Shown here: one piece after another, positions 57,725 through 64,000 of the stretch
How positions within the stretch are numbered: position 1 is the stretch's first letter
Layout: the number at the start of each line of letters is the position of its first letter
NCBI GenBank assembly: GCA_964526965.1
Contig: CAZGML010000004.1
Location: 47,956-111,955, forward strand
Direction of reading: 5' to 3'
DNA: 64,000 nucleotides
From: UBA6265 sp964526965
Lineage (GTDB): Bacteria; Chloroflexota; Chloroflexia; Thermomicrobiales; UBA6265
Program-made: the position numbers and the translations under genes
The notes under the pieces: generated by a model
What the model saw: only the letters and a program-made list of their open reading frames with translations
The model's database searches: none
Told to the model about the DNA's origin: nothing

Positions 57725-60484
57725 CTATTTGATCGTGAGCACGTCCGGGTTGTAGCCAGCTCGCAGGATCGCATTGAAAAGGACTCGGTAGGTGCCGCGG
57801 GTTTGCGCGCGGAAGTGTGGCCGGAAGCCGATGAGCACGACCGATCCGTCCCCGACGCGAACATCGACGAGCGCGTGCTTGCCCTCCAGGTGCTTTGAGC
57901 CCAGAATCCAGCCGCTAAGCAGCGGATCGGAGCCTGGGTACTGCGCAACAGATGTCACGCCCTTGCCATTGCTATCGAACGCGACACTGTTCATGAACAG
58001 AACTGGCAGGTCGCGCGGGAGGCCGTAACCAAGCGGGTGCTGGTTATCCATCATCACGCGCAGGAGCGAGCCCGGGCAGTAAAACTGCTCGTCGGTGTAG
58101 TTCGCCAGTGCATTACTTGCCGGCAGCGCGAGATCCTGGATCAGGGCTTCGGTAACACCATCGATTCCGATAATGCTACCGCCAGCGTTCGCGAATGTAC
58201 GGAGCGCATCCATTCCCTGCAGGCCGAGTCCGCCCACGTATTCCGGCAGGTTCTTGTTGCCGGCCTTGTTCTCCTCTGGCTGTCCATTACGAATGTCATC
58301 TGCCGTCATATGCGGGACGAGAATGCAATCGTAGTTCTCGCGCAAATTCCCCTGCTTCACATCCGTTGTTGTGAGCGTAGTGTATTCCAGGCCAAATTCC
58401 TCGAGGACCCATCGCGCCCAGCCTTCATCCATGTTCGCGACATTCGGTCGATAAACGCCCAGCCGAACCGGCCCCTGGCGATAGACATCAAGATCATCGA
58501 TATTCTTGATTCCAACGGCGTTGGTTCCACCCTGCTCAACTATATCCTGCAGCAGGCCCTTGTTCTCGTTGGTGAGCGGCACAACAATCGAACCGACGCG
58601 AATGCCCTGGTCTGCCCTCGCTTCGCGGGAGCGATATACTTCCTGACCTTCTGACAGCAGATCCATGATCGCTGCGATCGATGAGTTCTGACGCTCATCC
58701 AACACCCAGGCTTTTGCAGAATCCGCGGATTCAACGGTGCCCTGATAGTCGATCGGTTCAGTTACCTTTTCAAGCGCGAGGTCTTCGGGCAGCGGTTGAT
58801 CAATCGGGAATACGCGCACACCCATCTGCATGGGCAACGTATGGCCAACCACGTCGTACGGCTTCGCAGGCGGGCCACCTTCCCACTTCCGAATATCCGG
58901 GTAGGCCTGGACCTCAAGAAGTGTCTTGGCGAAGTCGCCAGCGGGCTGCGAAAGGGAGACAACGCGGGTTCCTGCCGGCCATCGGACGCCATCCAGCACG
59001 ATATCTTCGGTGGCCCTCTCGATATCAACGAGGCTGCGCTGAAGCAGTTCCATCAATTCAGCGGCTGATCCCGGATCACGCTGATCCTCTGGAATAACAA
59101 AGCCATATGGCTTTTCGTTGGTCTCAAGTCGGTTGGCGTTGATCTTTGCGTAGTCCCGCAGCCACTGCGTTCGGAATGCGGTGAGGTGCTGGAAGAATGC
59201 GCGCGTGGCAATGAGGTTGTATTGCACGATATCCGCGAGGCTCCAGGTGCCACCTTCCCACGGGAGGGGGTGGTTCCATGTGCGTTTGGCGGGATCGAAC
59301 CCGCCTTCTTCCTTCAACTCGGACTTCTTTATCTCCACCGGAGTTGCCAGCTTGGCACTGGCGGCTTCGCTCAGCAGGTCAACACTACCGTGATAGTTCC
59401 CATAAGCAAGGGACGGTGAATAGTTATCGAAAATGACGTTCGTCGCCACACCGCGCTTGCCTTCGGAGGTGAGGCGTTGGGCGATGTGCGAGCCAAGGCT
59501 GGCGAATCCCTGCTGGATAATTGGATCCTGGTTTGGATCAAGTGGATCAATAAACGGCGGAACCATATACCGGGCACCGGTTCGGCCCATTTGGTGCATA
59601 TCGAAAACTGCTTGCGGATGCTCCCGATTATGCAAATCCACGTAGAGCCGCGTTTCAGCCTGCGTCATCATGAACCAGTCGCGATTGTTATCGTGCCCGG
59701 TATAGGGATGATAGAGGTATGGGAGGTCTGCGTCATCATATTCGGTATTGACGATTCGCTGATACCAGTCGTGGATGATATTGATGCCATCCGGATTATG
59801 GCTTGGAATCAGTACTCCGATGGTATCTTCCAAAATCCGCAGCGATTCGGCGTCGGTCGCAGATGCCATATCGAACGCGTACTGCATGCTCATCAGCGCG
59901 GCGCCGATCTCATTAGCGTGCTGGGTAGCGAGGATAAAGCCAACGGCGCGGGCATTATCGATGGCTTCCTGCCGTTTATCTGGCGAGCTGTTTCGGGCGT
60001 CCCAGAGTGCTTCAAGATGCTCGCGATTCTTTTCGCGCGCTTCCGCTTCGAGGTTGGTAGGTGCCGAAATCGTCACCGCAATATAGGGCAGCCCGCTGGT
60101 GCTGGTGCCAAGCCGTTCAACACTAACGCGGTCGGAGACCTCATCCAGCCGGTCGAAGTACTTCACCATTTGCTCCCAAGTGGGCAGATGCCCTTCCTGG
60201 CCCGGGGTAAAGCCCAGCACTTCTGTTGGGGACGGAATGGTAGCAACTACGGTTCGTAATTGCGGAGCTCGCTTGCGCAGTGATGTGCGTTCCAGGATTT
60301 TGCGAGCCTCATCAAGCCACGCTTCATCGAACATCAGAACGCCGGAAGCACTGACCTTGGTGGGTTCTGGCAGAAGCCCCTCATTCATTCGGGCTTTAAC
60401 GAGATAAAGGGTGAGGCCAAGCTCGCGAGCGACCTGGGCTGTGGAGTAGTACCCGGCCATCTCCCTTTTTGTTGCGCGTGGCAT
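57725..60484 (-). CDS. M14 family zinc carboxypeptidase with N-terminal MerR-like helix-turn-helix
   Basis: The 919-residue protein begins with about 60 residues resembling a MerR/excisionase-type winged helix (YYSTAQVARELGLTLYLVKA, then MNEGLLPEPTKVSASGVLMF and DEAWLDEARKIL). An M14 peptidase domain follows: zinc His and Glu in LATQHANEIGAALMSMQ, substrate-loop SHNPDGINIIHDWY, the HDNNRDWFM region and the third zinc His in AVFDMHQMGRTGARY, with a later Glu in LLSEAASAK. A roughly 550-residue C-terminal region includes Rossmann-like and beta-rich parts (RPVRLGVYRPNVA-like, DGSVVLIGFRPHFRA). No signal peptide is visible. ATG 60484 is preceded by GGGGG. It probably trims peptides; the role of the HTH is unknown. 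Confidence 0.85.
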   Translation of the reverse strand: MPRATKREMAGYYSTAQVARELGLTLYLVKARMNEGLLPEPTKVSASGVLMFDEAWLDEARKILERTSLRKRAPQLRTVVATIPSPTEVLGFTPGQEGHLPTWEQMVKYFDRLDEVSDRVSVERLGTSTSGLPYIAVTISAPTNLEAEAREKNREHLEALWDARNSSPDKRQEAIDNARAVGFILATQHANEIGAALMSMQYAFDMASATDAESLRILEDTIGVLIPSHNPDGINIIHDWYQRIVNTEYDDADLPYLYHPYTGHDNNRDWFMMTQAETRLYVDLHNREHPQAVFDMHQMGRTGARYMVPPFIDPLDPNQDPIIQQGFASLGSHIAQRLTSEGKRGVATNVIFDNYSPSLAYGNYHGSVDLLSEAASAKLATPVEIKKSELKEEGGFDPAKRTWNHPLPWEGGTWSLADIVQYNLIATRAFFQHLTAFRTQWLRDYAKINANRLETNEKPYGFVIPEDQRDPGSAAELMELLQRSLVDIERATEDIVLDGVRWPAGTRVVSLSQPAGDFAKTLLEVQAYPDIRKWEGGPPAKPYDVVGHTLPMQMGVRVFPIDQPLPEDLALEKVTEPIDYQGTVESADSAKAWVLDERQNSSIAAIMDLLSEGQEVYRSREARADQGIRVGSIVVPLTNENKGLLQDIVEQGGTNAVGIKNIDDLDVYRQGPVRLGVYRPNVANMDEGWARWVLEEFGLEYTTLTTTDVKQGNLRENYDCILVPHMTADDIRNGQPEENKAGNKNLPEYVGGLGLQGMDALRTFANAGGSIIGIDGVTEALIQDLALPASNALANYTDEQFYCPGSLLRVMMDNQHPLGYGLPRDLPVLFMNSVAFDSNGKGVTSVAQYPGSDPLLSGWILGSKHLEGKHALVDVRVGDGSVVLIGFRPHFRAQTRGTYRVLFNAILRAGYNPDVLTIK

Positions 60485-60624
60485 GATGCAAGTCCCCCTG
60501 TTGCTGCACATTCCAGCTTAATTCAGACAAAGTCAAACACTATCAAATGACGCTATTGCCAAATGCATCATTGCACAGTTCTGCAACAAAATATAGGCCT
60601 AATCTAGTACTTTCCTGAAACATG

Positions 60625-61050
60625 TCAGCTTTCTGCCCACTCCAGGTCGCGTGGACCAAACGCATGTGGGAGCAGAGCACCCAGCGTTGTCTCTTGCCAG
60701 GAATCCCCTTCATCAAGCAGAACAAGCATCTCGCCATCGGCGGGTTTGAACTCGTTCAGCACCTGTCGGCAAGCCCCGCATGGCGTGGTGGCTGCTGCAC
60801 GGGGAGCACTGATGGCGACTGCAAGAATGGTCCTATGGCCCTCCGAGGCCGCCCTGGCCACAGCGGTTCGCTCTCCGCAGATCGTAAGCGGGTAGCTCGC
60901 GTTTTCGATGTTCACACCGCCGATAATGCTTCCATCCTCCACCAGAACAGCAGCGCCAACCGGAAATCCCGAATACGGCACATAGGCCCTGTGAGCGTAT
61001 TCGCGAGCCGTTTCCAGTAGTTTTTGTTTATTTACATCAGTTATTTTCAC
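60625..61050 (-). CDS. cdd: Cytidine deaminase
   Basis: The 141-residue homotetramer-type enzyme deaminates cytidine and deoxycytidine. It has the substrate loop YVPYSGFPVGAAVLVEDG and the zinc motifs CGERTAVARA (Cys and catalytic Glu) and PCGACRQVLNEF (two Cys). The C terminus LLPHAFGPRDLE is typical. GTG 61050 is preceded by AAAGGA. It lies alone, 140 bases upstream of the M14 gene on the same strand. Confidence 0.97.
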   Translation of the reverse strand: MKITDVNKQKLLETAREYAHRAYVPYSGFPVGAAVLVEDGSIIGGVNIENASYPLTICGERTAVARAASEGHRTILAVAISAPRAAATTPCGACRQVLNEFKPADGEMLVLLDEGDSWQETTLGALLPHAFGPRDLEWAES

Positions 61051-61156
61051 AATTGGTCCTTTCCGGCAGCTTCAGCAATGGCATGCCGAAAACTGGTATG
61101 CTCACGCTATAAATGCATGATTCGACCCGCAGCACAAAGGTGCAGGATACCGCCCC

Positions 61157-61909
61157 ATGACCGACACTCCCGCAAGTCCCGATAATGTTACCTTGGCCAC
61201 CGCCCAGTTCCTGATTCAGGCTCTGGAGCTGGACTCCTCTCCGGAAGAGATTGCCAACGACCTCTCCCCGATGAAACGGGATACCAATGCGGCTATTAGC
61301 TCCATTCAACTGGATACAAGCATCGGGCTGGCTGGATTTCTTGTCTATACATACATCCTAAACCGTACCAGTGGCGATGGAAAAACCGGGAAGGAGCTCT
61401 ACGACTCCGGCCTGGAGACACTCCAACTGGCCGCAACCCGCAATACGCCGGGTCCACGACCCGTTGCCAACGCGGATACCGACGAGTATGGATTCATCCT
61501 GGCCACTGCTCCTGGTACCTACCGAGCACTGATGGGCCCCACATCTACCGATTCCATCGAAGCCCAGCCAGACGACGGTCTCACTGCCACGAACACCGAA
61601 GAAATTCGCGCCGAAGCCGCGACTGAACTGTTCGATCTCTTGCAAAAAGCAAATACCCAGGCGCAAAACTGGCTCAACGCCATTCAGGCAGCCTCGCGTC
61701 AGGCGCAGGAAGATCCGGATACTGGCGTCATTGCCTTTACCGAACCCGAGACCGAGCTCGCGATTTTCCTCCTGGATGAGGACTCGGTTGGAGCACTCCT
61801 GCGTACCATGAATATGCTTGTCGCAACTGCGCAGGATCAGGCAGCCGAGGCAATGGGTGGAGATATCGCCCAGGGTGCCGATAGCGATTCCACCTGGCCC
61901 ACCGAGTAA
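61157..61909 (+). CDS. Hypothetical soluble acidic protein
   Basis: The 250-residue protein is mainly helical and acidic, with segments TLATAQFLIQALELDSSPEE, AATELFDLLQKANTQAQNWL, IQAASRQAQEDPDTG and a C-terminal TEPETELAIFLLDEDSVGAL. A weakly hydrophobic piece (SIGLAGFLVYTYIL) is too polar around it to be a clear membrane span. AGGA lies nine bases before the ATG. I recognise no family; it starts divergently from cdd. Confidence 0.65.
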   Translation: MTDTPASPDNVTLATAQFLIQALELDSSPEEIANDLSPMKRDTNAAISSIQLDTSIGLAGFLVYTYILNRTSGDGKTGKELYDSGLETLQLAATRNTPGPRPVANADTDEYGFILATAPGTYRALMGPTSTDSIEAQPDDGLTATNTEEIRAEAATELFDLLQKANTQAQNWLNAIQAASRQAQEDPDTGVIAFTEPETELAIFLLDEDSVGALLRTMNMLVATAQDQAAEAMGGDIAQGADSDSTWPTE

Positions 61910-61943
61910 GCGGCACCGGAGCAAAAGGTGTCAGTAGCGGTTG

Positions 61944-62307
61944 CTAGAGATCCTGCTTTGGCGTGAGGTATCGTTCGTTCCACTCCTCTTCCTGCGCTTC
62001 AGAAACCCTCATGAACGTTGCATCGCCTTCGGCGAGCACCACGTCGTCGGCTTCGCGACGGATTTCGCCGTGGATCTGTAGCACCCGACCGCGATCCCGC
62101 ACAACCTCGCCGACCAGGCGCACGGGCTCATCGACCAGTACCGGCTTGCGGAAGGCCGTATTCATCTTCGCCGTCACGGCCCAGATTTCGCGCGCGTAGA
62201 GTGACCACGCCATGATCTCATCAAGCAGTGTGCAAATTATGCCACCGTGGATCATGCCGTTGTAGCCCTCGAAGTTCCTGGTAGGTGTCCAGGGTGCCCA
62301 GGCACCT
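61944..62307 (-). CDS. PaaI-type hotdog thioesterase, 5' end lost in gap
   Basis: The frame is open from the gap edge to 61944 and encodes about 120 residues of a PaaI/YbgC-like hotdog thioesterase. The central helix motif YNGMIHGGIICTLLDEIMAW (Gly-Gly and catalytic Glu/Asp) is followed by the strands AVTAKMNTAFRKPVLVDEPV, LVGEVVRDRGRVLQIHGEI and VVLAEGDATFMRV. These enzymes hydrolyse acyl-CoA or aryl-CoA esters. The start codon lies in the 100-N gap. Translation inside at the MIHGG Met would break the fold, so the gene is real but incomplete. Confidence 0.85.
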
Positions 62308-62407
62308 NNNNNNNNNNNNNNNNNNNNNNNNNNNNNNNNNNNNNNNNNNNNNNNNNNNNNNNNNNNNNNNNNNNNNNNNNNNNNNNNNNNNNNNNNNNNN
62401 NNNNNNN
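62308..62407. other. Assembly gap (100 N)
   Basis: Placeholder gap that removes the 3' end of the sirtuin gene and the 5' end of the thioesterase gene, both on the minus strand. Confidence 0.97.
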
Positions 62408-63028
62408 TTGCGCGGCCGGGTAAACAACAAGCGAGCTTCCGATAACCACCATCAAATCGGTCGCTGCGGAAACGCGGGCAGCGATATCCAGAGCCTGTTT
62501 GGGCAACTGCTCACCAAAGAGCACGGTGTCGGATCGCAGGACGCCGCCACATTCCGGACAGCGGGGATCGGTTTCACCGGATTCGAGCTGTACCTGAATC
62601 TCATCGCCATCGGTAATGTGGCCATTGGGAATACACCGCAGCTTGCGAGTGGAGCCGTGCAGCTCGATCACCCGGTCTTCCGGCACACCCGATTTCTGGT
62701 GCAGGCCATCGATATTTTGCGTGATCACGGCGATTCCGTGCCCCTTTGCCATCAGGTTCGAAATCGCAAAATGACCGGCGTTTGGCTCGCGATCCTGCAT
62801 GAAGGGATAGGTTTCGCGCCGGTGTTGCCAGAACTCGAGTCGTTGCTCATCAGTCACTGGCTCTTCTGAAACAGTGGGGATTTTGCCCGTAGTCCAGACG
62901 CCATCCGGGCCACGGTAATCAGGCAATCCGCTTTCCGTGCTAATACCGGCTCCGGTGAAAAACACCATGCGCTCAGCAGATTTCATCATGCTGAGTGCCT
63001 GGGTTTGGGATGTAGATGGTGAACTCAA
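62408..63028 (-). CDS. cobB: Sir2 family NAD-dependent deacylase, 3' end lost in gap
   Basis: The 207 visible residues cover most of a sirtuin, which removes acetyl or other acyl groups from lysines using NAD. Motifs are VFFTGAGISTESGLPDYRG, TQNIDGLHQKSG, the catalytic His in VIELHGSTRKLRC, a zinc module with CIP-N and CPECGG, and VLFGEQLP, then MVVIGSSLVVYPAAQ just before the gap. The first zinc knuckle shows one clear Cys (LRCIPNG), so the zinc site may be altered; CPECGG is intact. A TTG start follows GGAGG by six bases. Confidence 0.93.
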
Positions 63029-63224
63029 TTAATACCTCCAAAATATCGACGAGGGCCAGGGTACGTCGGGCAGAATTGTAAGGTGAAAAGTCTTGTGTAC
63101 GTACGGCCTTCATGGTACGCTCTCAGCAGCAATCTGTGACAAAAGGTCACAACACATCGTGAGTCGGTTGTGGGGACCATCGGCTCACATCAGGACATCG
63201 ACTGAGTAGGGGTCACGTCTAGTT

Positions 63225-63794
63225 ATGAGCACATTGCGCTGGCGCACAGAGCCAATGGTACTTCGCATTGCCAAAGCAATTTCCCGCTATATTGGATTTG
63301 GCGACGAGGATGTCCCCATCCACGCCCAACGTCCCGTAGCTGAGAAGCGTGGGCCAGACCCCGCGCGATCGCTAACGGAATTGCGCCTGATGCCCTCGCC
63401 TGAACGAAAGACGCAACATTCAGACCACAAATGGCGGCGGCATCCACAGCTGCGTGCGTATGAGGCACCGATTTCCGAAGACGTTCGGGAAGGACGTCGC
63501 AAGGCGGTGCGCGGACTCTATGCTGCCCAGGCGGGTGCGATTGATGTTGCCACCGAGCACTTCACGCTGGCCGCACAGTGCGCTGATGTGGATCTCACTG
63601 CCGTACCCGGCTTCTGGAACCTGACCCGCGGCCAGATGCAGGCAGCCGTGGATGCGTATGAAGCGGTAGGACGGTATCGGGACGCTGCGGCGCTCGATGC
63701 GCACATCTCCACCATCTTTCGGCCAAGCCTGGTGGGCGCGAGTCAGCAACCGATTGTTCCGCGCCGACCACAGCGCAAGGTTGTTAGCACGTAA
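63225..63794 (+). CDS. Hypothetical protein with short helical-repeat C terminus
   Basis: The 189-residue protein has a basic, Arg/Pro-rich N-terminal half (RPVAEKRGPDPARSLTELRL, then HKWRRHPQLRAYEAP) and a C-terminal half of paired helices (KAVRGLYAAQAGAIDVATEH, then GQMQAAVDAYEAVGRYRDAA) that look like one or two TPR-like repeats. No signal peptide is visible. I do not recognise a family. It is monocistronic, with a terminator downstream. Confidence 0.65.
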   Translation: MSTLRWRTEPMVLRIAKAISRYIGFGDEDVPIHAQRPVAEKRGPDPARSLTELRLMPSPERKTQHSDHKWRRHPQLRAYEAPISEDVREGRRKAVRGLYAAQAGAIDVATEHFTLAAQCADVDLTAVPGFWNLTRGQMQAAVDAYEAVGRYRDAAALDAHISTIFRPSLVGASQQPIVPRRPQRKVVST

Positions 63795-63825
63795 CATGCA
63801 TATGCCGCTACAGACATAAACGAAC

Positions 63826-63865
63826 AAATCCCGCTCGGAGCATGATGCTGCGAGCGGGATTTTTT
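63826..63865 (+). terminator. Rho-independent terminator
   Basis: A twelve-base stem (63826-63837 with 63851-63862) containing inner GCAT/ATGC pairing ends in a run of six T residues. Confidence 0.93.
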
Positions 63866-63897
63866 GTCATCTCGGATGCTCTTTGAATGAGCGAGTT

Positions 63898-63930
63898 AAA
63901 AAGTGAAGCCCGGCGATCTTTGCGCCGGGC
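63898..63930 (-). terminator. Probable terminator for a minus-strand gene entering from the right
   Basis: Eight-base GC-rich arms (63908-63915 and 63923-63930) are followed on the minus strand by CTTCAC and five T residues. A minus-strand frame ending at 63932 would place its stop just before the hairpin. A second open frame (ending further left near 63858) runs through it, so I cannot exclude that this is coding. Confidence 0.55.
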
Positions 63931-64000
63931 GTCAACTTCTGTCGATCGCTGCCGAGGTATACCTGCCGTACCGCGATCTGGTACAGCGTCGGAGAGGAAA

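Noticed and set aside
63932..64000. Partial minus-strand gene at the right edge
   Set aside because: Two competing frames are open over less than 110 bases and neither can be identified, so no CDS is called; only the hairpin is listed.

Overview
The window reads as a chromosomal contig of a moderately GC-rich Gram-positive-type or monoderm-like bacterium. It is most plausibly a member of the Chloroflexota near Thermomicrobia. The basis is inference from gene content and style: exported proteins carry Ala-Thr-Pro(-Glu) linkers and tails, an ECF sigma/anti-sigma pair is followed by a SIMPL protein, there are orphan Tat-type substrate-binding proteins, a three-subunit transhydrogenase and GTG/TTG starts. 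No 16S or marker phylogeny could be run. Three runs of exactly 100 N (34757-34856, 49140-49239, 62308-62407) mark scaffold gaps, so this is a draft or metagenome assembly. No tRNA, rRNA, CRISPR array, insertion sequence or prophage was found. Gene order is that of a compact chromosome with several convergent overlaps.

Left part (1-13.4 kb): a truncated M20 peptidase; an ECF sigma factor, anti-sigma factor and SIMPL protein; an exported tandem rhodanese with no cysteine; oligoendopeptidase F and release factor 3; then a copper module (zinc-ribbon protein, CopA ATPase, CopZ chaperone) whose promoter has a CsoR-like operator between its -35 and -10 boxes; then a GT20 trehalose-phosphate synthase-type enzyme.

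13.4-19.5 kb: an exported DUF4015-type glycoside hydrolase converges on what I consider the most interesting locus. A minus-strand operon is headed by a cobalamin riboswitch and encodes, in order, an exported alpha/alpha-barrel protein, a membrane-anchored DUF4430-like protein, an EcfT transmembrane protein and a fused double EcfA ATPase. The first two look like the alpha and beta domains of animal intrinsic factor/transcobalamin encoded as two separate proteins, coupled to an ECF transporter that lacks a local S component.

19.5-32.3 kb: TSUP/DUF1634 transporter pair, MTA/SAH nucleosidase, the rpsP-khpA-rimM ribosome operon, glycerol catabolism (glpK, a 70-residue gene, glpD), an orphan family-5 solute-binding protein, a zinc-ribbon polytopic membrane protein, and a DAHP synthase preceded by an aromatic-codon leader peptide and an attenuator terminator.

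32.3-46.4 kb: superoxide dismutase, a secreted calcium-repeat protein abutting murB, NDH-2, the pntAA-pntAB-pntB transhydrogenase operon, and a sugar ABC operon (binding protein, two permeases, no ATPase) ending in a CehA/McbA-type PHP hydrolase.

46.4-64 kb: an EamA transporter, a CysQ-like phosphatase, a highly repetitive acidic lipoprotein crossing an assembly gap, a fused double malic enzyme with one degenerate half, nagB, a serine hydrolase and cupin, a bactofilin-like membrane protein, an M14 peptidase fused to a MerR-like helix-turn-helix, cytidine deaminase, and a PaaI thioesterase and sirtuin both cut by the third gap.
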